A stretch of 5,516 bases of DNA, from contig DFEW01000032.1 in NCBI GenBank assembly GCA_002369195.1, positions 23,024 to 28,539 on the forward strand, in the 5' to 3' direction. Each line of letters starts with the position of its first letter. Positions within the stretch are counted from its first letter, which is position 1. Below, piece by piece: positions 1 to 5,516 of the stretch. Under the pieces are notes generated by a model. The model made no database searches. It saw only the letters and a program-made list of their open reading frames with translations, and was not told the DNA's origin. Position numbers and translations under genes: made by a program. Source of the DNA: Christensenella sp. UBA3792. GTDB taxonomy: Bacteria > Bacillota > Clostridia > Christensenellales > CAG-138.

Positions 1-1
1 C

Positions 2-766
2 ATCGCGCTGATCCTGGCGTGCGCATTTCCCGTGCTCATCGTGCTGCTGTACGCGGGACTGCAGGCGCTGGGCGATCTCGGCTCGGATCTTGCGGAAACC
101 GGTCTGTTCAACGCGAACTCGATCATCGGCTCTGTGTACTCGCTGACGAACAACATCGGGCTCGTCGTTCCGGCGTTTGCGGGCATCCTCGCCTGCTCGG
201 ACTATTCGAACGGCACGCTGCGCAACAAGGTCATCGCGGGCAACAGGCGCTCGTCGATCTATCTGTCGCATCTGGTCGTATCGATCCTGTTTTCGGTCGG
301 CATCATCACGATCTACGCGTTGGTCAGCACCGGCCTTTCGCTGCTGTTCTTCCCGTTCTCCAAGGGCGCGGAACAGACCTTCGTGCGCGATATCGTGTTC
401 TTCGTCGCATACGGAACCGCAACGTTCGCCTTCGCCGCGACGCTTTCCACCATGCTCGCCATGGTGCTCAGAAGCACGGCGCCGACGATCATCTTCACGA
501 TCCTGTTTACGGTCCTGCTGAGCGTTATGACGACGGTGCTGTCGCTGATCGACTATTCGTCGTTCCGCCATGTGATCTACTGCATCCCGACGTTTGCTGG
601 CAATTTTCTGAGCATCGGCAGTCTCAACGTGCTCGATCTGCTCGTGCAGACGAACGCGGCGTCCAAGGAACTGATCTTTGCCGAGGGCATGCTGTCGTAC
701 CTGTTCTTCGGAACGCTGCATACGGTCATCGGACTGCTGATCTTCCAAAAGCGCGACATCAAATAA
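2..766 (+). CDS. ABC-2 type transporter permease, 3' part (5' end outside window)
   Basis: The open frame runs from the window edge, so the true start lies upstream; 254 residues are visible. It is a hydrophobic integral membrane protein with about six likely transmembrane stretches in the visible part (roughly residues 1-20, 42-64, 88-117, 128-155, 159-182 and 228-248). The cytoplasmic loop at residues 66-82 (SDYSNGTLRNKVIAGNR) is the most telling part: ABC-2 permeases of Firmicutes have a very similar D-x-x-x-G-T-x-R-N-K segment after their second helix. The C-terminus FQKRDIK is also usual for the family. Such permeases pair with a separate ATPase to move drugs, peptides, lipids or ions; the substrate cannot be told from this part. 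The ATPase gene is not in the window and is probably just upstream. Transcription probably ends at the hairpin 15 nt after the stop. The family is well supported, the substrate unknown. Confidence 0.85.
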   Translation: MALILACAFPVLIVLLYAGLQALGDLGSDLAETGLFNANSIIGSVYSLTNNIGLVVPAFAGILACSDYSNGTLRNKVIAGNRRSSIYLSHLVVSILFSVGIITIYALVSTGLSLLFFPFSKGAEQTFVRDIVFFVAYGTATFAFAATLSTMLAMVLRSTAPTIIFTILFTVLLSVMTTVLSLIDYSSFRHVIYCIPTFAGNFLSIGSLNVLDLLVQTNAASKELIFAEGMLSYLFFGTLHTVIGLLIFQKRDIK

Positions 767-780
767 TACTGCACGAAAAG

Positions 781-815
781 ACAGACTGCCGGGAGTCCGG
801 CAGTCTGTTACTTTT
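781..815. terminator. Bidirectional intrinsic terminator between convergent genes
   Basis: A perfect 12-bp stem pairs 781-792 (ACAGACTGCCGG) with 797-808 (CCGGCAGTCTGT) around the loop GAGT. On the plus strand it is followed by TTACTTTTAT. On the minus strand it is followed by CTTTTCG, the complement of the A-run at 775-780. It lies between the stop of the permease gene (764-766, plus) and the stop of the reductase gene (814-816, minus), so one hairpin can serve both convergent genes. The U-tracts are short, so efficiency may differ by direction. Confidence 0.88.
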
Positions 816-2004
816 ATCGCGATGCTTTACGGAACATAAACTTTCGCACGATGTTGATCCCGATCCGGTACGGCAGCGGACGCAGCGCCTTGTCGGCTTC
901 CCTGAGCTTTTCGCGGATCGGAAGTCCTTGCGGGCAGTGCTTTTCGCACTTGCCGCATTGGATGCACTGCGAGGCGAATGCCGGTTCCTTCGTGAGACCG
1001 ACGGTCTGCGCGTACTGGAAGCGCCCCTGCGACGGCGATTCGATGAACATCGCGTTGTAGCAGCGGAACGTCCCCGGAATGTCCACGCCCTTGGGACACG
1101 GCATACAGTAGCGGCAGCCGGTGCAGCCGACCTTGTCGGATGCGCGGATCGCCCCGGTCACGCGCCGAAGCACGTCGCGGTCCGCGTCGGTAAATGCGCC
1201 GGCGCGCGCGCTGTCCGCGGTGCGGCAGTTTTCGCGCACCATGTCGAGCGTGTTCATGCCCGAGAGCACGACCGTCACCTCCGGCTGATCGTACAGCCAC
1301 CGGAAGCTCCATTCGGCGGGCGACCAGCCGCGTCCGCTCGCTTCGATCACGTCCTTCGCGTCCTGCGGGAGCATGTTGACGAGCTTGCCGCCGCGCAGCG
1401 GTTCCATGATCACGACCGGAACGCCCTTCTTCGCCGCCGCCTTCAGCCCGTCGACGCCCGCCTGCGCGTACTCGTCGAAGTAGTTGTACTGGATCTGGCA
1501 CATGTCCCAGTCGTAATCGTCGAGAATGCGCACAAATCCGTCCGTATTGCCGTGGTACGAAAAACCGATACTGCGAATCGCGCCGCTCTGTTTCTTCTCT
1601 GTGATCCATTCGAGCACGCCGACCGCCTTGAGCTTTTCCCACATGGCGACGTCGGTCAGATGGTGCATCAAATAATAGTCGATGTGATCAGTGCGCAGCC
1701 GCGCGAGCTGCTCGTTAAAATACCGGTCGAGCGCGGCTCTGCTGCCGACAAGGTACTGCGGCAGCTTGGTCGCGATGAAAATTTCGTCGCGAATGCCGTT
1801 GCGCTGCACGATCTCGCCGAGCGCCGCCTCGCTGCCGGGGTAGATGTACGCGGTGTCGTAATAGTTGACTCCGGAGCGGAACGCCTCCATAATCTGCCGC
1901 TCGGTCTCCGCAATGTCGATGCTTCTGCCCTTCTGCGCAAAGCGCATGCAACCGAAACCGAGCACGGACAGCCGGTTCCCGTTTTTGTCTGTTCTGTATT
2001 GCAT
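814..2004 (-). CDS. Aldo/keto reductase with C-terminal 4Fe-4S ferredoxin-like domain
   Basis: A complete protein of 396 residues. Residues 1 to about 275 form the aldo/keto reductase barrel: a GFGCMR strand at 16-21, then the expected catalytic tetrad as Asp50 and Tyr55 (in YYDTAYIYPGSE), Lys80 (IATK) and His114 or His115 (YLMHH). The C-terminal part holds eight cysteines in two groups: C294, C297, C300, C303 (CTGCRYCMPCP) and C347, C350, C353, C357 (CIQCGKCEKHCP). These are ferredoxin-type and could hold two 4Fe-4S clusters. Members of this group are common in anaerobic Clostridia; most have no proven substrate, though reduction of an aldehyde or ketone with NAD(P)H is the family reaction. 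It is probably soluble and cytoplasmic. The ATG at 2002-2004 is chosen over an in-frame ATG at 2062-2064 because a GGAGGG site sits 8 nt before it and because the promoter overlaps the upstream ATG. It is transcribed alone, divergent from the remnant upstream of rhaB. A role in reducing the lactaldehyde made by RhaD is possible but is only a guess from proximity. Confidence 0.93.
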   Translation of the reverse strand: MQYRTDKNGNRLSVLGFGCMRFAQKGRSIDIAETERQIMEAFRSGVNYYDTAYIYPGSEAALGEIVQRNGIRDEIFIATKLPQYLVGSRAALDRYFNEQLARLRTDHIDYYLMHHLTDVAMWEKLKAVGVLEWITEKKQSGAIRSIGFSYHGNTDGFVRILDDYDWDMCQIQYNYFDEYAQAGVDGLKAAAKKGVPVVIMEPLRGGKLVNMLPQDAKDVIEASGRGWSPAEWSFRWLYDQPEVTVVLSGMNTLDMVRENCRTADSARAGAFTDADRDVLRRVTGAIRASDKVGCTGCRYCMPCPKGVDIPGTFRCYNAMFIESPSQGRFQYAQTVGLTKEPAFASQCIQCGKCEKHCPQGLPIREKLREADKALRPLPYRIGINIVRKFMFRKASR

Positions 2005-2012
2005 CCTCGACG

Positions 2013-2018
2013 CCCTCC
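2013..2018 (-). promoter_or_regulatory. Ribosome binding site of the aldo/keto reductase gene
   Basis: On the minus strand this reads GGAGGG, 8 nt before the ATG at 2002-2004. It decides the start: the in-frame ATG 60 nt further upstream has no comparable site and lies within the promoter. Confidence 0.88.
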
Positions 2019-2035
2019 GGTGAATTGGTATTGCC

Positions 2036-2064
2036 AGTATAACGGAGAACGCATGCCGCGTCAA
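2036..2064 (-). promoter_or_regulatory. Sigma-A/sigma-70 promoter of the aldo/keto reductase gene
   Basis: Read on the minus strand, the -35 box is TTGACG (2059-2064) and the -10 box is TATACT (2036-2041). Each matches the consensus at five of six positions, and the spacer is exactly 17 bp. Transcription would start near 2029, giving a leader of about 25 nt that contains the ribosome binding site. No clear operator repeat was seen around it. Confidence 0.82.
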
Positions 2065-2140
2065 TGCTTTTGCGCCTCCTTCGGCTGTCCGATCTTTTTA
2101 TGGTCAATCGATGGACGCGTGAGCGGTTACGTGCGCGTGC

Positions 2141-2546
2141 CGCTTTTACGAATCGCCCGCGGACAGCATCGGCGTTCCGTTTGACCGCACGGTCAACAAC
2201 CGTCTGCGGGGCGTGAGCCGCATGGCAAGTCTGGACATCATTCTGGAACAAAGTCCCTGTCCGTTTTCTCAGGCGGAGAAGGATGCCCTTGCGGATCAGA
2301 AGAACGAGCTGTACAAACAGTTCCTTGCCGAGATGACAAGCGGATCTTCCTTCCGAGGTGAAGGAAACGCTTGACACGCTGCGCAAGAAGGGGTATCTTT
2401 TGGCTATCGGATCGTCGTCCAAGAATACACCGTTTATCCTGCAGCAGATCGGGCTTGCCGGATTCTTCGATGCGATCTCCGACGGCAACAACATCACGCA
2501 TTCGAAGCCGGATCCCGAAGTGTTCGTGAAAGCGGCGCAGATGCTG
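2141..2546 (+). pseudogene. pgmB: Beta-phosphoglucomutase (HAD family) remnant, 5'-truncated, frameshifted, 3'-truncated
   Basis: Beta-phosphoglucomutase interconverts beta-glucose 1-phosphate and glucose 6-phosphate after phosphorolysis of disaccharides. Two reading frames together give its middle. About 2159-2338 encodes a cap-domain stretch containing GVPFDRTVNNRLRGVSR, then SLDIILEQ and KNELYKQFLAEMT. From 2340 the next frame gives ADLPSEVKETLDTLRKKGY, then IGSSSKN (HAD motif II region) and HSKPDPEVFVKAAQML (HAD motif III lysine). The frames meet at about 2339, where one base stands in place of the codon expected between EMT and ADLP, a net loss of two bases; without the change of frame, translation stops at TGA 2372-2374. 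The N-terminal nucleophile motif (DxDG, motif I) is absent: the same frame has a stop at 2120-2122 and I see no start codon. The segment after AAQML, which should hold motif IV, is replaced by the rhamnosidase tail. It cannot make an active mutase. Recognisable similarity begins near 2159; the 5' limit is approximate and very faint similarity may reach back to about 2105. Confidence 0.85.
2371..2399 (+). promoter_or_regulatory. Possible promoter inside the remnant, facing rhaBAD
   Basis: A perfect TTGACA (2371-2376) is followed after exactly 17 bp by TATCTT (2394-2399), which matches TATAAT at four of six positions. Both boxes lie in sequence that still encodes recognisable phosphoglucomutase residues (TLDTLRKKGYLLA), so the match could be chance. 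It matters because the normal upstream part of the rhamnose operon is missing and no better plus-strand promoter was seen between 2065 and 2711. Confidence 0.3.
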
Positions 2547-2714
2547 CGCACCTATTGGGGCGGCATGGCGAACGAGGGCGCGGACACCTTCTGGGAGCTG
2601 TATAACCCCGACAATCCGAATGAATCGCCCTACGGCGGCACCATCGTGCTGAGCTACTGCCATGCGTGGAGCTGCGCGTCGGCATACTTTTTGAGAAAGT
2701 ATTACCAGGAATGA
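2547..2714 (+). pseudogene. Alpha-L-rhamnosidase-like (GH78-type) C-terminal fragment
   Basis: The last 55 codons before the TGA at 2712-2714 read as the end of a six-hairpin glycosidase of the alpha-L-rhamnosidase type. The visible motifs are TYWGGMANEGADTFWELYNP, then SPYGGT, then SYCHAWSCASAYFLRKYY. The W-G-G-M, G-A-x-T-F-W-E and C-H-A-W blocks are typical of the end of the alpha/alpha barrel in this family. The whole N-terminal bulk (normally many hundreds of residues) is missing. The segment is in frame with the phosphoglucomutase remnant before it, so an open frame of about 118 codons is available from GTG 2358. That start has no good ribosome binding site, and the product would not be an enzyme of either family. 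Its stop overlaps the rhaB start as ATGA, which points to an intact rhamnosidase-rhaB operon in an ancestor. Family assignment rests on remembered motifs, without a search. Confidence 0.78.
2711..2714 (+). promoter_or_regulatory. ATGA translational-coupling overlap into rhaB
   Basis: The ATG of rhaB (2711-2713) shares two bases with the TGA (2712-2714) of the upstream frame. With no properly spaced Shine-Dalgarno sequence, re-initiation by ribosomes finishing the upstream frame is the likely source of RhaB. That gives a reason for the tail of the lost rhamnosidase gene to be kept. Confidence 0.6.
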
Positions 2715-4033
2715 AGCATTATCTTGCAATCGACATCGGCGCATCGAGCGGCCGCCATATCGTGGGATGGAAGGAAAACGGAACCCTTCACACCAAGGAA
2801 GTCTATCGATTCCCGAACGGTGTAACCGAGCGGGACGGACATCTTTGCTGGGACATCGAAGCGCTGGTTGCGCACGTCAAGGTGGGGATCGACAGGGCGC
2901 AGGCGGCTTATGAGATCGAATCGCTGTCCGTCGACACCTGGGGCGTGGACTATGTTTTGCTCAAGGGCGACGAAACGGTCCTTCCCGTCTTTGCGTACCG
3001 CGACGGCAGAACCGAAGCGGCGATTGCGCAGGTGCACGAACGCATGGCTTTTTCCGAACTGTACCGTCGCACCGGCATTCAGTTTCAGTCGTTCAACACC
3101 GTCTATCAGCTGTATGCGGATAAGGTTGCAGGACGGCTCGACGGCGTGACGGATTTTCTCATGATCCCCGAATACCTCATGTATCGCCTCTGCGGCACGA
3201 AATCGCATGAGTACACCAACGCCACCACGGGCGGCATGGTCAGCGCAAAGACGGGAGAATATGATCCCGAGATTATCGAAGCGTTGGGTCTGCCCAAGCA
3301 CCTGTTCTGTCCGTTGCAGCAGCCGGGCACGGTGATCGGCGAATACCGCGGGATCAAGGTCGTGCTTTGCGCCACGCACGATACAGGCAGCGCGGTTGAA
3401 GGCATTCCGATGGAGACCCATCCTGCGCAAAACGAAGGATCTTTGAACGCTCCTTATATTTCCTCCGGCACATGGAGCTTGCTCGGCGTCAAGACCGCGC
3501 ACCCGATCACGGACGAGGCGAGCAGATCGGCCAACTGGTCGAACGAGGGCGGCGTGGGCTACACGCGCTATCAAAAGAATATCATGGGCATGTGGCTGGT
3601 CAATCGTCTGCGCGACGAGCTCTGCCCCGATAAGCCGTGGAGCGAGATCACCGAAGAAGCCGAAACGAGCACGTTCTCGCATACCGTTGACGCCAATGCG
3701 CAGGCGTTCCTTGCGCCAAAGAGCATGGTCGAAGCGTTCAACGAGGCGCTGGGGGAGAAGCCCCAAACCGTCGGTGATTACTTCCGCTGCGCCTATCGTT
3801 CGCTCGCTTTTTCTTACCGGGATGCAATCCTGGAACTGGAAAATAACACAAAAGTGTGTTATGATACACTGTACATCGTCGGCGGCGGCGCGAAAAATGC
3901 GTTCTTGAACCGCCTGACCGAACAGGCCACCGGCAAACAGGTTATCGCCCTGCCGATCGAGGCAACGGCGCTCGGCAATCTGAAAATCCAAATCGCAGGG
4001 GGCGACGACCTCGGCACCCCGCAGGAGGTATAA
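2711..4033 (+). CDS. rhaB: Rhamnulokinase
   Basis: A FGGY-family sugar kinase of 440 residues that phosphorylates L-rhamnulose with ATP to L-rhamnulose 1-phosphate, the second step of L-rhamnose breakdown in the cytoplasm. The N-terminal phosphate-binding strand is at 7-15 (IDIGASSGR, Asp8). SVDTWGVDY at 73-81 is a rhamnulokinase signature, and the likely catalytic base is Asp224 in ATHDTGSAV. The block SSGTWSLLG (251-259) and the nucleotide-binding GGGAKN (391-396) follow in order. The start at 2711 overlaps the rhamnosidase stop as ATGA; an in-frame ATG at 2666 lies inside the rhamnosidase tail and is not preferred. No good ribosome binding site is present (AGGA abuts the ATG; GAGAAAG at 2693-2699 is weak), so translation may depend on coupling. 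The protein ends only 18 residues after EATALGN, whereas E. coli RhaB runs on for several tens more, so it may lack a C-terminal helix. All core motifs are intact and it is probably functional. Confidence 0.95.
   Translation: MKHYLAIDIGASSGRHIVGWKENGTLHTKEVYRFPNGVTERDGHLCWDIEALVAHVKVGIDRAQAAYEIESLSVDTWGVDYVLLKGDETVLPVFAYRDGRTEAAIAQVHERMAFSELYRRTGIQFQSFNTVYQLYADKVAGRLDGVTDFLMIPEYLMYRLCGTKSHEYTNATTGGMVSAKTGEYDPEIIEALGLPKHLFCPLQQPGTVIGEYRGIKVVLCATHDTGSAVEGIPMETHPAQNEGSLNAPYISSGTWSLLGVKTAHPITDEASRSANWSNEGGVGYTRYQKNIMGMWLVNRLRDELCPDKPWSEITEEAETSTFSHTVDANAQAFLAPKSMVEAFNEALGEKPQTVGDYFRCAYRSLAFSYRDAILELENNTKVCYDTLYIVGGGAKNAFLNRLTEQATGKQVIALPIEATALGNLKIQIAGGDDLGTPQEV
4023..4028 (+). promoter_or_regulatory. 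Ribosome binding site of rhaA
   Basis: AGGAGG, a full consensus site, lies 6 nt before the ATG at 4035. It is inside the last codons of rhaB, whose stop (4031-4033) is one base before the rhaA start. Confidence 0.9.
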
Positions 4034-4034
4034 C

Positions 4035-5288
4035 ATGTCATTTACGGAAGCAAAGGAACGCTACGCCGCATACGGCGTTGACGTCGAACAGGCGATCGAA
4101 ACGCTGAAAGCCGTGCCGGTTTCCCTGCATTGCTGGCAGGGCGACGACGTGCGCGGGTTTGATACCGATCCGAATAAGCCCTTAACCGGCGGCATTCAGA
4201 CCACCGGCAACTATCCGGGCAGAGCGCGCACACCCGACGAGCTGATGGCGGACATCGACAAGGTGCTTTCGCTGATCCCCGGAAAACCCAAGATGAACCT
4301 GCACGCGTCGTATGCGATCTTCGAAAACGGCGAATGGGCGGACCGCGACCGGCTCGAACCGAAGCACTTCCAAAAGTGGGTCAAATTCTGCAAGGAGCGT
4401 GGCCTGGGGTGCGATTTCAACCCGACGTTCTTTTCGCATCCAAACTGCGATCCTTTGACGCTTTCTTCTCCGAACGAAAAGACCCGGCGCTTCTGGATCG
4501 AGCACGGCAAGGCATGCATCCGCATTTCAAGCTATCTTGCGGAAGAACTGGGCGAGCCGTGCATCATGAACATCTGGACGGGCGACGGCTTCAAGGACAT
4601 TCCCGCCGACCGCATGGGACCGCGCGTGCGCTATAAGGAGAGCATCGACGAAATTCTCTCCGAGCCGTATGACTTCAATAAGGTCAAGCCGTGCATCGAA
4701 TCGAAGGTGTTCGGCATCGGCGTGGAGGCGTATACCGTCGGCAGCGGCGAGTTCGCGCTCTCGTATGCTGCGATGAACAGGGACAAGTGCATTCCGCTGA
4801 TGGACAACGGGCATTATCATCCGACCGAAGTGGTGAGCGACAAGATTCCCGCGCTTTTGGCGTTTTTCCCGGAAATCGCGCTGCACGTCACGCGCCCGAT
4901 CCGCTGGGACTCCGATCACGTCGTGCTGTTTGACGACGAAACCAGGGAGATCGCAAGGGAGATCGTTCGCTGCAACGGATTCGACCGCGTACATATCGCG
5001 CTCGACTATTTCGACGCGAGCATCAACCGCATCTCCGCATGGATCACGGGCTACCGCAACGTGCAAAAAGCCCTGCTCTTTGCGCTGCTGCAGCCGAATG
5101 GGACGCTGAAATCCCTGCAGGATGCGAGCAATTTCTCAAAGCTCATGGTGCTGCAGGAGGAATTGAAGACCATGCCGTTCGGGGACGTGTGGGACGAGTA
5201 CTGCCGCCGCTGCGGCAAACCCGTCGACGGCGAATGGTACAAAGAGGTCGAAGCATACGAAAAGGATGTTCTGGAGGCAAGAGCATGA
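4035..5288 (+). CDS. rhaA: L-rhamnose isomerase
   Basis: The enzyme converts L-rhamnose to L-rhamnulose, the first step of the pathway; it is a cytoplasmic metal-dependent TIM-barrel isomerase. The 417 residues match the usual length (E. coli RhaA has 419), so the gene is complete. The metal and substrate residues known from the E. coli enzyme line up at steady offsets: Glu231, Asp257, His260, His284, Asp292, Asp294 and Asp324. They lie in GVEAYTVGS, LMDNGHYH, ALHVTRPIRWDSDH and HIALDYFDASIN. The N-terminal blocks SLHCWQGDDVRGF (30-42) and GGIQTTGNYPGRART (52-66) are also characteristic. The start is fixed by AGGAGG 6 nt upstream. It lies one base after rhaB and its TGA overlaps the rhaD ATG, so all three genes are expected on one message. 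No defect was seen. Confidence 0.98.
   Translation: MSFTEAKERYAAYGVDVEQAIETLKAVPVSLHCWQGDDVRGFDTDPNKPLTGGIQTTGNYPGRARTPDELMADIDKVLSLIPGKPKMNLHASYAIFENGEWADRDRLEPKHFQKWVKFCKERGLGCDFNPTFFSHPNCDPLTLSSPNEKTRRFWIEHGKACIRISSYLAEELGEPCIMNIWTGDGFKDIPADRMGPRVRYKESIDEILSEPYDFNKVKPCIESKVFGIGVEAYTVGSGEFALSYAAMNRDKCIPLMDNGHYHPTEVVSDKIPALLAFFPEIALHVTRPIRWDSDHVVLFDDETREIAREIVRCNGFDRVHIALDYFDASINRISAWITGYRNVQKALLFALLQPNGTLKSLQDASNFSKLMVLQEELKTMPFGDVWDEYCRRCGKPVDGEWYKEVEAYEKDVLEARA
5273..5277 (+). promoter_or_regulatory. Ribosome binding site of rhaD
   Basis: GGAGG lies 7 nt before the ATG at 5285, within the end of rhaA. With the ATGA overlap of the two genes it fixes the rhaD start. Confidence 0.88.
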
Positions 5289-5516
5289 AGGATATTTTGA
5301 CCGCACCGTTTATGACGGAGATGATCCGCACGACGACGAACATGTATGCGCACGGCTGGGATGAGCGCAACGGCGGCAATATCTCGCTGCTGCTCGACGA
5401 AGCCGAAGTGAAAGAATACCTCGACATGGTTCCGATCCGCACGCTCGAAACGGGCTTCTCCGCGCCGGAGCTTTCGGGCAAGCTCTTTCTTGTCACCGGC
5501 ACCGGCAAGTATTTCA
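5285..5516 (+). CDS. rhaD: Rhamnulose-1-phosphate aldolase, 5' part (3' end outside window)
   Basis: Class II aldolase of the RhaD/FucA/AraD fold that cleaves L-rhamnulose 1-phosphate to dihydroxyacetone phosphate and L-lactaldehyde, using zinc. Only the first 77 codons are in the window; the family is about 275 residues long, so some 200 residues and the zinc-binding histidines lie beyond the edge. Seen here are the N-terminal GWDERNGGNIS (24-34), which matches the substrate-phosphate loop of RhaD, and the strand FLVTGTGKYF (68-77), usual for this family just before the catalytic region. The insert between them (about residues 38-64) is of RhaD rather than FucA or AraD type, and the position after rhaB and rhaA supports the call. 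The start overlaps the rhaA stop as ATGA and has a GGAGG site. Confidence 0.95.
   Translation, partial: MKDILTAPFMTEMIRTTTNMYAHGWDERNGGNISLLLDEAEVKEYLDMVPIRTLETGFSAPELSGKLFLVTGTGKYF

Noticed and set aside
2005..2158. A small gene or RNA between the reductase and the remnant
   Set aside because: About 150 bases hold only the reductase's promoter and ribosome binding site and a possible, very faint trace of the pgmB 5' end. No start with a ribosome binding site, no tRNA-like fold and no terminator was seen.
19..2184. 721-codon plus-strand open frame across the permease, the terminator and the reductase gene
   Set aside because: It is out of frame with the permease and antisense to the reductase, runs through the terminator hairpin, and reads as Arg/His-rich low-complexity protein. 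It is a by-product of high GC.
2180..2210. Promoter starting with TTGACC at 2181
   Set aside because: No AT-rich -10 box at 15-19 bp; the sequence there is GC-rich (CTGCGG).
2330..2345. Programmed ribosomal frameshift to make a full phosphoglucomutase
   Set aside because: There is no slippery run or stimulatory structure, and the catalytic N-terminus and motif IV region are missing as well, so a shift would not yield an enzyme.
2702..4036. 444-codon minus-strand open frame opposite rhaB
   Set aside because: It mirrors rhaB codon structure, gives no recognisable motifs, and the plus-strand frame has clear rhamnulokinase signatures.
4527..5066. 179-codon minus-strand open frame opposite rhaA
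   Set aside because: It is antisense to conserved rhaA metal-site codons, has no motifs of its own, and is a shadow frame.
1..5516. CRISPR array, insertion sequence, phage or defence system
   Set aside because: No spaced direct repeats, transposase or integrase motifs, terminal inverted repeats or defence domains were seen. All intact genes are ordinary metabolic or transport genes.

Overview
The window looks like a piece of a GC-rich Firmicutes (Clostridia-type) chromosome, plausibly from a gut anaerobe. Reasons: strong GGAGG-type ribosome binding sites, ATGA-coupled short operons, a ferredoxin-tailed aldo/keto reductase, an ABC-2 permease of Firmicutes type, and a rhamnose operon ordered rhaB-rhaA-rhaD. 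This assignment is inference from gene style; no marker gene is present.

Layout. (1) 2-766 (+): 3' part of an ABC-2 type permease, cut by the window edge. (2) 781-815: a 12-bp-stem hairpin that ends transcription from both sides. (3) 814-2004 (-): a complete aldo/keto reductase with a C-terminal iron-sulfur domain, behind a near-consensus promoter at 2036-2064. (4) About 2141-2714 (+): a decayed stretch. A beta-phosphoglucomutase (HAD) gene has lost its catalytic N-terminus, carries a frameshift near 2339, and is joined around 2541-2550 to the last ~56 codons of an alpha-L-rhamnosidase-like (GH78-type) gene. (5) 2711-5516 (+): rhaB (rhamnulokinase), rhaA (L-rhamnose isomerase) and the first 77 codons of rhaD (rhamnulose-1-phosphate aldolase), packed with overlaps or a 1-nt gap.

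How the genes work together. RhaA converts L-rhamnose to L-rhamnulose, RhaB phosphorylates it, and RhaD splits the product into dihydroxyacetone phosphate and L-lactaldehyde. The rhamnosidase remnant that runs into rhaB by an ATGA overlap suggests the operon once began with an enzyme releasing rhamnose from glycosides. A deletion (or an assembly join) appears to have removed most of that gene, the end of the phosphoglucomutase gene, and whatever lay between them. The normal operon promoter is therefore not visible. A promoter-like pair inside the remnant (2371-2399) is the only candidate I found.

I see no previously undescribed system here. The point most worth checking is the chimeric remnant upstream of rhaB and what now drives the operon.
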